Positions 17,042 through 26,123 of a stretch of 64,000 nucleotides of DNA are shown here, in pieces. The notes under the pieces are model-generated. The model was given only the letters and a program-made list of their open reading frames with translations, made no database searches and was not told the origin of the DNA. The first letter of the stretch is position 1. Every line of letters starts with the position of its first letter. Made by a program: the position numbers and the translations under genes. Source of the stretch: Mesorhizobium sp. WSM3859 (lineage in GTDB: Bacteria; Pseudomonadota; Alphaproteobacteria; Rhizobiales; Rhizobiaceae); NCBI RefSeq assembly GCF_002295065.1, contig NZ_NSGG01000007.1, positions 1-64,000 of the forward strand. Direction: 5' to 3'.

Positions 17042-18553
17042 TCACTCAGAAAAGCCCGCCTTTCTGAAGCCTGATGTGAAAAGCTCGAGAGCGACTTGGT
17101 CGGCGAACGGGAGACCTGAAACCAGCCGAACAGTCAAGTCGTGTTTCCTCGTCATTGCTTCCTCGACTTCAGCATGTGCCTTCTCCATCTCGTCCAAATG
17201 TGCGTATGACGCTGCGAGGAACGCATGAATGAAGAATTGGTCGCCAGCCTTCTGATACGAACCGACGGCTTCCGAATACCTTCCAAGCAGGAAGAGAGAG
17301 CTGCCCTTCACCTCCCAGAACCATATCGGAGGTAACGGGTCGCGCAGGAGCGCACTTTCGAGCACGTTGAGCGCCGTCTCGGCCCGTCCGCCGTAGTTGA
17401 GCCAGCTTGCGTAATCCCCTGCTATGTTCACGTCTAGCGGGTTCAGCGCTCGTGCTCGCTCGAAATGCGCTCCTGCATCGCTATGCTGGCGCATGTGCGT
17501 AAGCACCAGCCCCATGCTCTGGTGACAGACGCCATCGCTCCTGTCGAGAGCGAGCGCCGTTCGCGCCGAGTCCCAGGCCTTCTGCAGCGTCCGCGGATCG
17601 TTGTCGTACCAATATCTGCTAACAAGGGCCTGTGCGAGGAAGGCGTGGCCTTGAGCGAACGTCGAATCGAGCTCGACACACCGAACGAACAGAGGCTCGG
17701 CCTTGTCATTTTCATATCGATAGAAGTGCGCGCGCCCCTGCAGGTAGTAGTCGTATGCATCCCACTCGGCCGGCGGCTTGCGTTTGGTGCGGCTCGCCGA
17801 ATCGGCCTCCGTCTGGCCTTCGACCATCGAGGCGATAAGAGCCGCAACCTCGTCTTGCAATGCGAAGATGTCGTCGAGGGCCCGATCGTATCGTTGAGCC
17901 CACAGGTGGGTGCCGGTGGCGGCGTCAATCAATTGCGTGGTGATCCGGATGCGTTCACCGAGTTTTCGTACGCTGCCCTCGACGAGGTAGCGAACTCCGA
18001 GTTCGCGATGGACCTCGGTACTGTCCAATGCCCGATGGCGAAATTGAAAAGATGAATTGCGCGCGATGACAAGGAGTGAGCGAAACCTGGCCAACTCCGT
18101 AATTATGTCCTCGGTTATACCGTCGCTGAGATACTGCTGGTCCTGATCGCCGCCCAAATTAGTAAAAGGCAGCACTGCGATCGATGGCTTGCCGGACCGG
18201 AGTATCGATTTGCTGGATGCGCTCGCCACCAGCTCGACAGTTCCGGTGAAGCGATAGCCGACGCGCGGCACCGTGGCTATCCACTCACCGCCGTTGTCAG
18301 TCTGACCGAGAGCCTTTCTCAGTATCGCGATTTGGACGGTAAGGTTGCCCTCCTCAACGGCGGTACCCGGCCAGGCAGCGTCCATCAGTTCGGCCTTGGT
18401 CAGGATATCACCGGGTCGTGCCGTAAGCGCGGCAAGCAGCATCAGCCCACGATGCCCAACGGCGATCGGGATCTCCTCTTTTAGGAGCGTCCCGATGTCG
18501 GGATCGAACACGAACGGACCGAAAGCGACGCGAGTCCCTTGCATGCTAGGCAT
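17042..18553 (-). CDS. Winged-helix regulator with TolB-like and TPR domains
   Basis: From the ATG at 18553 the protein has 503 residues. An OmpR/CadC-type winged helix comes first (FDPDIGTLL, then LTKAELMDAAWPG and NLTVQIAILRKALG, ending VPRVGYRFTG). A TolB-like domain follows (PSIAVLPFTNLGGDQDQQYLSDG) and then TPR-like repeats. Unlike CadC it has no obvious membrane helix, so it should be cytosolic. A second ATG nine bases downstream is also possible; neither has a strong ribosome site. The gene is divergent from the tandem cyclase genes. Its C-terminal two domains have the same plan as theirs, so it may regulate them or respond to the same signal. Confidence 0.8.
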   Translation of the reverse strand: MPSMQGTRVAFGPFVFDPDIGTLLKEEIPIAVGHRGLMLLAALTARPGDILTKAELMDAAWPGTAVEEGNLTVQIAILRKALGQTDNGGEWIATVPRVGYRFTGTVELVASASSKSILRSGKPSIAVLPFTNLGGDQDQQYLSDGITEDIITELARFRSLLVIARNSSFQFRHRALDSTEVHRELGVRYLVEGSVRKLGERIRITTQLIDAATGTHLWAQRYDRALDDIFALQDEVAALIASMVEGQTEADSASRTKRKPPAEWDAYDYYLQGRAHFYRYENDKAEPLFVRCVELDSTFAQGHAFLAQALVSRYWYDNDPRTLQKAWDSARTALALDRSDGVCHQSMGLVLTHMRQHSDAGAHFERARALNPLDVNIAGDYASWLNYGGRAETALNVLESALLRDPLPPIWFWEVKGSSLFLLGRYSEAVGSYQKAGDQFFIHAFLAASYAHLDEMEKAHAEVEEAMTRKHDLTVRLVSGLPFADQVALELFTSGFRKAGFSE

Positions 18554-18783
18554 ATTAAGCGTTTCGAAGGTTTTCGGAAAAGGGTCAGGAACTGCATGCC
18601 TCAGCCCCGGGGGTTGTCCGGCGGTCGCCTGGCGAAATTCGCGCTCGGCGATCAATGTCCCCCCTCGGCGAAATGAGGCTGCATTGATCACTGCCCCAGG
18701 GTCCGAGCACGCTCGCATTCGAAATACCAGTCGAATACACTCGTCGGCGAAGCTTGACGGGTGGACGAGGCAGGCACCAGCGT

Positions 18784-20961
18784 ATGGAGCGACGGCTCAC
18801 CGCAATCCTTGCAGCCGACGTGGTCGGCTACAGCCGCCTCATGGGCGAGGACGAGGTCGGCACGCTCGATCGACTAAAGAGTTGCCGTCGCGAACTGATC
18901 GACCCCGCGATAGCCGAATACCATGGCCGCATTATCAAGCTCATGGGCGACGGTGCTCTGGTCGAATTCGCCAGCGTCGTCGACGCCGTCCAGTGCTCGG
19001 CCGTTATCCAGCGCCGAATGGTCGATCGCAATATTGGCACCACTGAGACCCGGCAGATCCGGTTTCGAATCGGCGTCAATCTCGGCGACGTCATCGTCGA
19101 GGACGATGACATTTATGGCGATGGCGTCAACATTGCCGCGCGCCTCGAGGCTATGGCTGAGCCGGGGGGTGTATGTATCTCGGGCACGGCGTTCGATCAT
19201 GCGCTGCACAAGGTTGACGTCGGCTTTGCCAGCCTTGGCGAACAGCGGCTTAAGAACATCGCCGATCCGGTTCGGGCGTATCGGCTGCTGCTGGATCCCG
19301 CTGCATCGGGCAAGGTCACAGCCGCGCCACACCGGCCGCGATCGCGCGTCATGATCCTGGCAAGTATCGCCGGTCTGGTGATTGCCGCGATGGCCGGCTT
19401 TTTCGCATGGCAGAAGTTCTCCATGCCATCGCGGCCATCGGTTGCCGTGCTGCCGTTTGCAAACCTCGGCGGCGATCCGGGCCAGGACTATTTCGCTGAC
19501 GGCATCACCGAGGATCTGATCACCGACCTCACCAAGCTTTCCGGTCTGGACGTCATCGCGCGCAACTCGGTGTTTGCCTACAAGAACAAGCCCGCGGCAC
19601 TGGCTGACGTCGCGCGCGACCTTGGCGTCCGCTTCGTCGTCACTGGGAGCGTCCGCCGCACGGGAGAGCAGATCCGCCTCAATGCCCAGCTCATCGATAC
19701 GGCAACGGGCGATAATCGATGGGCCAACCGGTTCGACCGTGGCATGGCCGGCGTGTTTGCCGTCCAGCATGAGATGAGCGGGGAGATCGCCAAGGCGCTT
19801 GGCATGCAACCTTCGGCAGCGGAAAGCGAGCGCATGGCGCGCCCGCCGACCGAAAACCTCGAAGCATACGACTTCTACCTTCGGGCCGAGCAGACAGCAC
19901 GGACCGGCCGGCGTGACGGGCTGCGGGAGGCGCTCACGCTCTACGACAAGGCCGAGGAACTCGACCCAGCTTTTGCCGAAGCCTTCGCCGCGGATGCAAG
20001 CATGACGGTCTATATCTGGCGCGAATCGTTCAACGACATCATGCAGAGCGCCCCGGCGCGCAAGCGCGCCTATGAGAAGGCAAGCCGTGCGCTGCAACTC
20101 GATCCGGATCTTTCGTCGCCTTATGCAATTCTTGGCATCATGCAGGTCGTGGATCGCCGCTACGAGGAAGCCATCGCTTCGGTCGAGCGAGCCGTTGCAC
20201 TCGGCCCGGGCGATGCGGAGACGCAAATAGCCCTTGGATACGTGCAATTGTTCGCCGGCAATCATGCCGAGGCAGCCGCGGCGGTCGAGACCGCGCTCAG
20301 GCTCGATCCCAACCTTTCGCCCATCAACCGGCAAACTGCCGGTCTGGTCTTCCTCATTCAAGGTAGCAACGACAAGGCGATCGAGGCGCTCGAACGCGTC
20401 CGCCATGATGCGCCATCGGTCGGAGATTTCACGATCACGCTTGGTGCCGCCTACGCCCGCGCCGGCCGCCTGCAGGATGCCAAGGCGGCGGTCGCCGAGG
20501 GACTGGGTGCCATGTCGACGCCGGGGTTCGATTCATTGTCCGCATACCGGCTCAACGGCGCCCAGTACCGCAACCCGCAGGATTTGGCTCTCATCGTCGA
20601 CGCGCTACAGCAGGCGGGCTTGCCCGAATGGCCGTTCGCCTTCACCGGCGACGAGCACAATCGCTTGAAGGGCCACGAGATCGCCTCGTTGGTGCTGGGC
20701 CATACGCTGCAGGGCCAGCTTGAACCCGGTCTGCAATCAGCCTTCCTCCAAATCGGGAGCGACGGCAAGGCGGCCTTCCGCTCCACGACGCGGCTGGTCA
20801 CTGAAATCGTCCGTGTCGATGGCGATCTCTTGTGCGAGCTGAGCGAGAATATGTTCGGGCGCCCTGACTGCGGTCCCGTCTATAAACGCCGCGACGATGG
20901 AAGCGGCGGCTATTCCTTTGTCAATTCAAGCAAGGTGTTTCACTTCACGGTGGTTCAGTAG
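18784..20961 (+). CDS. Class III nucleotide cyclase with TolB-like and TPR modules, tandem copy 1
   Basis: The 725-residue protein opens with a class III cyclase domain (1-175): D12 in LAADVVGYS, D56 in LMGDGALVEF, and N/R in GVNIAARLE are all kept. A membrane helix lies near 190-212. A TolB-like domain begins PSVAVLPFANLGGD, TPR-type repeats cover roughly 380-560, and a distinct C-terminal segment ends SSKVFHFTVVQ. It probably makes a cyclic nucleotide at the inner membrane. ATG 18784 was chosen by comparison with copy 2; an upstream frame extension lacks family sequence. The next gene is a close paralogue in the same orientation, so transcription is probably shared. Confidence 0.87.
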   Translation: MERRLTAILAADVVGYSRLMGEDEVGTLDRLKSCRRELIDPAIAEYHGRIIKLMGDGALVEFASVVDAVQCSAVIQRRMVDRNIGTTETRQIRFRIGVNLGDVIVEDDDIYGDGVNIAARLEAMAEPGGVCISGTAFDHALHKVDVGFASLGEQRLKNIADPVRAYRLLLDPAASGKVTAAPHRPRSRVMILASIAGLVIAAMAGFFAWQKFSMPSRPSVAVLPFANLGGDPGQDYFADGITEDLITDLTKLSGLDVIARNSVFAYKNKPAALADVARDLGVRFVVTGSVRRTGEQIRLNAQLIDTATGDNRWANRFDRGMAGVFAVQHEMSGEIAKALGMQPSAAESERMARPPTENLEAYDFYLRAEQTARTGRRDGLREALTLYDKAEELDPAFAEAFAADASMTVYIWRESFNDIMQSAPARKRAYEKASRALQLDPDLSSPYAILGIMQVVDRRYEEAIASVERAVALGPGDAETQIALGYVQLFAGNHAEAAAAVETALRLDPNLSPINRQTAGLVFLIQGSNDKAIEALERVRHDAPSVGDFTITLGAAYARAGRLQDAKAAVAEGLGAMSTPGFDSLSAYRLNGAQYRNPQDLALIVDALQQAGLPEWPFAFTGDEHNRLKGHEIASLVLGHTLQGQLEPGLQSAFLQIGSDGKAAFRSTTRLVTEIVRVDGDLLCELSENMFGRPDCGPVYKRRDDGSGGYSFVNSSKVFHFTVVQ

Positions 20962-20996
20962 ATGCACGCGTCTCAGTGATATCTCAGGATTCGCGG

Positions 20997-23192
20997 ATGG
21001 AAGGTATGGAGCGAAGGCTTACCGCAATCCTTGCTGCCGATGTTGTCGGCTACAGCCGCCTCATGGGCGAGGACGAGGTCGGTACGCTCGAGCGGTTGAA
21101 AAGTTGCCGTCGCGAACTGGTCGACCCCGCGATCAAGGAATTCCACGGTCGCATTATCAAGCTCATGGGCGATGGAGCGCTGGTCGAGTTCGCGAGTGTC
21201 GTCGATGCCGTCCAGTGTGCTGCCATGATCCAACGTCGGATGGCCGTCCGAGACCAGGGCACCTCCGACCCCCGCCACATCCGGTTTCGCATCGGCGTCA
21301 ATCTCGGCGACGTCATCGTCGAGGAAAATGACATCTACGGCGATGGCGTTAACATCGCCGCGCGCCTGGAGGCGATGGCCGAGCCGGGTGGTGTATGTAT
21401 CTCGGGCACGGCGTTCGATCACGCGCTGCACAAGGTGGACGTCGGCTTTGCCAGTCTTGGCGAGCAGCGCCTCAAGAACATTGCCGATCCCATTCGCGCC
21501 TATCGGCTGCTGCTGGATCCCGCAGCCGCAGGGAAAATCAAGGTGGCAGTTCGCCGGCCGGTATCCCCCCGGGCGATCGGGATGGCAGGAATCGCGGTCC
21601 TGTTCGTCGTGCTCCTTGCAGGATTGTTTGCGTGGCAATCGAGGACATCTTCCCTGGCCGACCGACCATCGGTTGCCGTGCTGCCGTTTACAAACCTCGG
21701 GGGTGATCCGAGCCAGGACTATTTTGCCGACGGCATAACCGAGGATTTGATCACCGACCTCACCAAACTTTCCGGTCTCGATGTCATCGCCCGCAATTCC
21801 GTCTTCGCCTACAAGAATCGGCATGCTGCGCTGGCCGATGTCGCGCGCGACCTTGGTGTCCGCTTCGTCGTTGAGGGCAGCGTCCGCCGCACCGGCGAGC
21901 AAATCCGCATCAATGTCCAGCTCATGGACGCAGCAAGCGGCGATAATCTGTGGGCTAATCGGTTCGACCGCGGCATGGCTGAAGTGTTCAGTGTCCAGGA
22001 CGAGATGAGCGGGGAGATCGCCAAAGCGCTCGGTATCCAGGCTTCGGCAGCGGAGAGCCAGCGCATGGCACGCCCGCCGACGAATAATCTTGAGGCCTAC
22101 GATTACTATCTACAAGCCGAGACGGCGTCACGCAGCGGCCTGCTGGCCGGTCTGCGGGAGGCGCTTGCGCTCTATGAAAAGGCGGAGGGGCTCGACTCCG
22201 CCTTCGCAGAAGCCTTTGCGGCCGACGCGCGCACGACCGTCTATGTCTGGCGCGAGTCCTTCAACGACATCATCCAGAGCGCACCAGCACGAAAGAGAGC
22301 CTATGAGAAGGCGAGCCGAGCCTTGGAACTCGAACCGGACCTTTCGTCGCCCTATGCTATTCTCGGTATCATGCAAGTCGTGAATCGCCACTACGAAGAT
22401 GCGATTGCCTCTGCCAAGAAGGCTGTTTCAATCGGTCCGGGCGATGCAGACGCGCAAGCAGCCCTTGGATATGTCCAGTTATACGCCGGCAATCATGCCG
22501 AAGCGGCCAATGCGGTCGAGACGGCGCTCAGGCTCGACCCCGACCTTTCCGCGATCAACCGGGAAGCTGCTGGGCTGGCTTTTCTTCTGCAGGGGAATGT
22601 CGAGAAAGCGATCGAGACTCTCGAACGCACACGCGACGACGCGCCCACCGTTGCCAACTTTCGGTTTACGCTCGCTGCGGCGTATGTCCGCGGCGGCCGT
22701 CTACCGGATGCGAAAGCCGCAATTGCCGATGGGCTCCGCCTCGGAGCAGGGTCCAGCTATGTGGACTCCTTGGCTGGGTGGCAGATGACTCAACATTTCC
22801 GAAACCCGCAGGATCTGGCGACCATCGTCAATGCGCTGCGCCAGGCAGGACTACCCGAATGGCCCTACGGCTTTACCCCGGACGAACACGACCGGTTGAA
22901 GGGTGCGGAGATCGCGTCCCTCGTTCTTGGCCATACACTGCAAGGCCAGATCGAACCCGCACTACAACCAGCCTTCCTTCAGATCGGAAGCGACGGCAAG
23001 GCGGCCTTCCGCACGACGACGCGGCTGGTCACAGAGACCGTCTACGTCGATGGCGATCTCTTGTGCGAGCAGAGCGAGAACCTGTTCGGGCGCCCCGACT
23101 GCGGTCCCGTCTACAGACGCAGTGACTCAGCCGGCAAAGGCTACTCCTTTGTCAATACAAGCAAGGTGTTTCACTTCACGGTGGTTCAGTAG
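20997..23192 (+). CDS. Class III nucleotide cyclase with TolB-like and TPR modules, tandem copy 2
   Basis: This protein has the same domain order as the gene before it: cyclase with all catalytic residues, one membrane helix (AVLFVVLLAGLFAW), TolB-like domain, TPRs and the FHFTVVQ end. By eye most positions are identical and the similarity reaches past the stop codon, so this is a tandem duplication. The membrane region and the linker around it are the least similar parts. ATG 20997 has AGGA seven bases upstream; 21006 (MERRL) and a GTG at 20976 are alternatives. Both copies look functional, which suggests retained or diverging roles. Confidence 0.87.
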   Translation: MEGMERRLTAILAADVVGYSRLMGEDEVGTLERLKSCRRELVDPAIKEFHGRIIKLMGDGALVEFASVVDAVQCAAMIQRRMAVRDQGTSDPRHIRFRIGVNLGDVIVEENDIYGDGVNIAARLEAMAEPGGVCISGTAFDHALHKVDVGFASLGEQRLKNIADPIRAYRLLLDPAAAGKIKVAVRRPVSPRAIGMAGIAVLFVVLLAGLFAWQSRTSSLADRPSVAVLPFTNLGGDPSQDYFADGITEDLITDLTKLSGLDVIARNSVFAYKNRHAALADVARDLGVRFVVEGSVRRTGEQIRINVQLMDAASGDNLWANRFDRGMAEVFSVQDEMSGEIAKALGIQASAAESQRMARPPTNNLEAYDYYLQAETASRSGLLAGLREALALYEKAEGLDSAFAEAFAADARTTVYVWRESFNDIIQSAPARKRAYEKASRALELEPDLSSPYAILGIMQVVNRHYEDAIASAKKAVSIGPGDADAQAALGYVQLYAGNHAEAANAVETALRLDPDLSAINREAAGLAFLLQGNVEKAIETLERTRDDAPTVANFRFTLAAAYVRGGRLPDAKAAIADGLRLGAGSSYVDSLAGWQMTQHFRNPQDLATIVNALRQAGLPEWPYGFTPDEHDRLKGAEIASLVLGHTLQGQIEPALQPAFLQIGSDGKAAFRTTTRLVTETVYVDGDLLCEQSENLFGRPDCGPVYRRSDSAGKGYSFVNTSKVFHFTVVQ

Positions 23193-23204
23193 ACGCACAC
23201 CGTC

Positions 23205-23708
23205 TCAGTGATACTTATCAAGCTCCAAATTGGCCGCGACCTTCGGCCAGTTGGCATCGGCTTTCGGTATGTTTTCAGCCGCATGCGCGGCGAAATCGTC
23301 CGCATTGCCGACGTCGTAGATCAGGTAGAGCTTGCCGTCGATAATCTTGAATGCCTCGGGATCGACATTGACCGTGACCCCTCCGCCCACGACTTCGCCG
23401 GCACAGTAGCCGCCATATTGAGGAGCGTACTTGACCGGTTCGCTCATGAACATTTCCTGGTGTTTCTTGCTGGCGAAATGCCAGGGAGTCCCCAGCCATT
23501 CATAAGTGAATTCTTCGGAGCCCTTCACCGCCTTGCCGTCGGTGAAATAGGCGACCGTGTCGTAGCCCATAATTGCCACACCGCCGAAATAGCCGGTGTT
23601 TACCGAATCGTCGGCCCGGGCCGATCCCGCGCCGGCGACCGCAGCAACCGCGACCAGGGCGGCCGCCGCCAAATTCCGAACCAGTCGTGACTTGATCATC
23701 GTGCTCAT
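23205..23708 (-). CDS. Exported YHS domain protein
   Basis: The 167-residue protein has an N-terminal signal peptide ending near AGSARADD. A YHS-type domain follows: AIMGYDTVAYFTDGKAVKGS, then YEWLGTPWHFASKKHQEMF and YAPQYGGYCAG. YHS domains occur in metal- and heme-linked proteins and may bind metal through Cys/His residues. ATG 23708 was preferred over 23714 because GGAGG lies six bases upstream of it. It is 12 bases downstream of the ankyrin gene and surely co-transcribed. The stop lies in sequence resembling the tail of the upstream cyclase copy. Confidence 0.82.
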   Translation of the reverse strand: MSTMIKSRLVRNLAAAALVAVAAVAGAGSARADDSVNTGYFGGVAIMGYDTVAYFTDGKAVKGSEEFTYEWLGTPWHFASKKHQEMFMSEPVKYAPQYGGYCAGEVVGGGVTVNVDPEAFKIIDGKLYLIYDVGNADDFAAHAAENIPKADANWPKVAANLELDKYH

Positions 23709-23720
23709 CTGCATCCTCCG

Positions 23721-24314
23721 TTAATCGTGGATCTCGGCGCACTTCGCCGCGTTCGCCTCGCCAAGGATTTTGGCTTGGCAGGTAGCACCATGGCGTTTGA
23801 ACAGACGTAAGATATCCGTGTTGCCCTTCCAGAATGCGCGCGTTGTCGGCATGTAGCCATGACCCTCGGGATGGTTCACATCGGCACCTTTCGCGATAAG
23901 GAATTCGGCCAGTTCGACGTGGTTTTCCTCGCCGGCCACCAGCAACGGCGTTGCACCCGCCTTGTTGGCGGCATCGTCGAGCACCGCGCCTTTTTCCAGC
24001 AACAGCTTGGCGATCGGCAGGCTGCCCGAGAAGGCTGCCGCATGAAGCGGGGTGAAGCCGCCCGAGTTCCGCGCCATGACGTCGGCACCCTTGCTCAGCA
24101 GGAATTCGGCGATTTCCGGTTGGTTATCCAGCGCTGCAGCGATGAGGAGGGTTGCCTGGTCGCGTGCCCGGCTGTCGACGTCGGCACCGCCTGCCACGGC
24201 TTGCTCCACTGCAGCCTTATCGCCGGCAGCGATGGAATCGAACAACGGCTCACCCGCGGCTGCTGTTGTAGCCACCAGTACCAGCATCACAAGTGCCAGC
24301 AGTCCACGCATCAT
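23721..24314 (-). CDS. Exported ankyrin-repeat protein
   Basis: The 197-residue protein has a short signal peptide (GLLALVMLVLVATTAAAGEP) and four ankyrin repeats, seen as DQATLLIAAALDNQPEIAEFLL, GFTPLHAAAFSGSLPIAKLLL-type units and GADV turns. It should act in the periplasm as a binding scaffold. The last 30 residues contain two cysteines (ATCQAK, AAKCAE) that could pair. It heads a two-gene unit with the YHS protein, and similar exported ankyrin/YHS pairs probably work together; the partner ligand is unknown. MM at the start leaves two possible initiators. Confidence 0.82.
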   Translation of the reverse strand: MMRGLLALVMLVLVATTAAAGEPLFDSIAAGDKAAVEQAVAGGADVDSRARDQATLLIAAALDNQPEIAEFLLSKGADVMARNSGGFTPLHAAAFSGSLPIAKLLLEKGAVLDDAANKAGATPLLVAGEENHVELAEFLIAKGADVNHPEGHGYMPTTRAFWKGNTDILRLFKRHGATCQAKILGEANAAKCAEIHD

Positions 24315-24531
24315 GCAAGGGTAGCATATTAGCTAGGAGACATACAAGCTGCGTTGGGCTCATCGGGGCAGGTACCGGCCCAAGGAGAGCGCGCGCGCTG
24401 AGGCCCTGACAAGGCCCGTCCCTATTCTGGAGCGCCGGTTTTCGCATCCGCGGAATCGAACTCGAACGTGCCACGGCATCGACAAGCTGATACATTCCTC
24501 GATGCCTTTGTTAATCGGGCGGAGGGTCACG

Positions 24532-25254
24532 ATGTCTGCGCGTTTTTATTCGCTCCTGCTGGCGTTTCTGCTGGCTGCACCCAGCGCCTTCTCCGAGACG
24601 CTGAAGCTTCCGGACAATCTGACGGGATTCAGTTCCCCTGCCGGCGAGAGCTTTCTTGCAGAGAGCATGGCGAAAGAAGCCTATTTCCCGCTCGCGAGCA
24701 ATTTTCTCACGCAAAAGACGCAGTCCTATTGCGGCGTGGCAAGCATCGTCATGGTGCTGAACGCGCTCAACGTTCCGGCGCCCGCTGTGCCCGAATACGA
24801 ACCCTATAAAACGTTCACGCAGGATAATGTTCTGAGTGACCGCACCGAGACCATTCTTCCTCGCCAGGTCCTGGACAAGCAGGGAATGACGCTCGACCAG
24901 ATCGGGGCCATTCTATCCACCCAGCCGATCAAGGCCGAGGTCCGCCACGCTTCAGATGCCAGCCTTGAGCAGTTCCGCACCCAGGCCAGTTCGTTTCTCT
25001 CCAAACCCGGACACTTCGTCATCGTCAACTATCTGCGCAAGGCGATGGGCCAGGAGAGGGGCGGGCATATATCGCCGCTGGCCGCTTACGACGAGAAAGC
25101 GGACAGGTTCCTGATCCTCGATGTCGCGCGCTACAAATATCCGCCGGTGTGGGTGACAACCGCCGACCTGTTCGCGGCGATGAACACCGTCGACAGCGAC
25201 AATGAGAACAGAACCCGCGGATATGTGCTGGTGTCGTCGCCGTCGGGAGAGTAG
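24532..25254 (+). CDS. Bacterial phytochelatin synthase-like cysteine protease
   Basis: The 240-residue protein has a signal peptide (to about residue 21) and a papain-like phytochelatin synthase domain. Catalytic residues are C67 in QSYCGVASIVMVLNAL, H179 in GGHISPLAAYD and D197 in ILDVARYKYPPVWV. Bacterial members usually cleave glycine from glutathione and make little phytochelatin. The signal peptide puts this one in the periplasm. ATG 24532 follows GGAGGGTCACG; an upstream start would disrupt the leader. It is divergent from the ankyrin/YHS pair, a grouping that hints at thiol or metal stress functions. Confidence 0.9.
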   Translation: MSARFYSLLLAFLLAAPSAFSETLKLPDNLTGFSSPAGESFLAESMAKEAYFPLASNFLTQKTQSYCGVASIVMVLNALNVPAPAVPEYEPYKTFTQDNVLSDRTETILPRQVLDKQGMTLDQIGAILSTQPIKAEVRHASDASLEQFRTQASSFLSKPGHFVIVNYLRKAMGQERGGHISPLAAYDEKADRFLILDVARYKYPPVWVTTADLFAAMNTVDSDNENRTRGYVLVSSPSGE

Positions 25255-25424
25255 CTTAGCTGAACGTCCAGCAGAGAACACCCACAAGGGCACACTTGCG
25301 GAAGTCGGCGAGCGTATTCGCGACGTAGCTCGGCAGAAAAGCTGCCTGGCGAAAAGCGCACAGCAGAACTGCCATAGGCCCGCGTGATCGCAGGCGAGCC
25401 GCTGTAATTGACCTGTCGTAAATC

Positions 25425-25994
25425 TCAGTCCTTGGCGCGCTCGACATAAGACCCGTCGGCGGTCATCACCACCACGCGCGTGCCCGTGGAGATGTGCGGC
25501 GGCACGGCGGTGCGGACGCCGTTGGAGAGCACGGCGGGCTTATAGGAGGAAGACGCCGTCTGGCCCTTGGTGACCGGCTCGGTTTCCACCACTTCGAAGG
25601 TGGCGCGCTGCGGCAGCGTCAGCGAGATCGGCACGCCGTTGAACTGGGCGAGCTGCACGGCCATGCCTTCCTGCAGATAGGGCGCGAAGTCGCCGACCAC
25701 GGCTTCGGAGGCCACGACCTGGTCGTAGCTTTCGGGGTTCATGAAGTGAAAGCCTTCGCCGTCGGAATAGAGGAAGGTGTGCTCGCGCTCCTCGACATAG
25801 GCGCGCTCGACCATTTCGGTCGTGCGGTAACGTTCCGACACCTTCACCCCGTCGCCGATACGGCGCATGTCGAGCTGGGTCACGGGCGTGCCCTTGCCAG
25901 GGTGGATGTTTTCGGCAAAGAGGATGACATAGAGCTTGCCGTCCTTATCGACGACGTTGCCTTTGCGTAAGGAGCTGGCGATGACCTTGACCAC
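25425..25994 (-). CDS. efp: Translation elongation factor P
   Basis: From the GTG at 25994 the protein has 189 residues and matches EF-P along its length: [14 protein letters not shown], then [16 protein letters not shown], and the ending SYVERAKD. The modifiable lysine is K34 in HPGKGTP. EF-P enters the ribosomal E site and rescues stalling at polyproline. Starting at GTG gives the canonical MVKVIASS N terminus; the frame continues upstream without family sequence. The divergent neighbour is epmA, whose product attaches beta-lysine to this lysine, so the pair makes functional sense. Confidence 0.95.
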   Translation of the reverse strand: MVKVIASSLRKGNVVDKDGKLYVILFAENIHPGKGTPVTQLDMRRIGDGVKVSERYRTTEMVERAYVEEREHTFLYSDGEGFHFMNPESYDQVVASEAVVGDFAPYLQEGMAVQLAQFNGVPISLTLPQRATFEVVETEPVTKGQTASSSYKPAVLSNGVRTAVPPHISTGTRVVVMTADGSYVERAKD

Positions 25995-26123
25995 GATATT
26001 CGATCCCGTTCGAGTTTTTCGGCCTGCGAGCGTCGATTTATGCGAAGCGGCGACGGCGGCCATCGCGTGCGCCCTAGCGCATCTTGCGCCGAACCGCCAG
26101 CCTTCCGCTCTATTTTCCTGCCT

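Noticed and set aside
18874..20406. Long minus-strand frame opposite tandem cyclase 1
   Set aside because: Shadow of the real gene; no domain seen, and a similar shadow recurs opposite copy 2.
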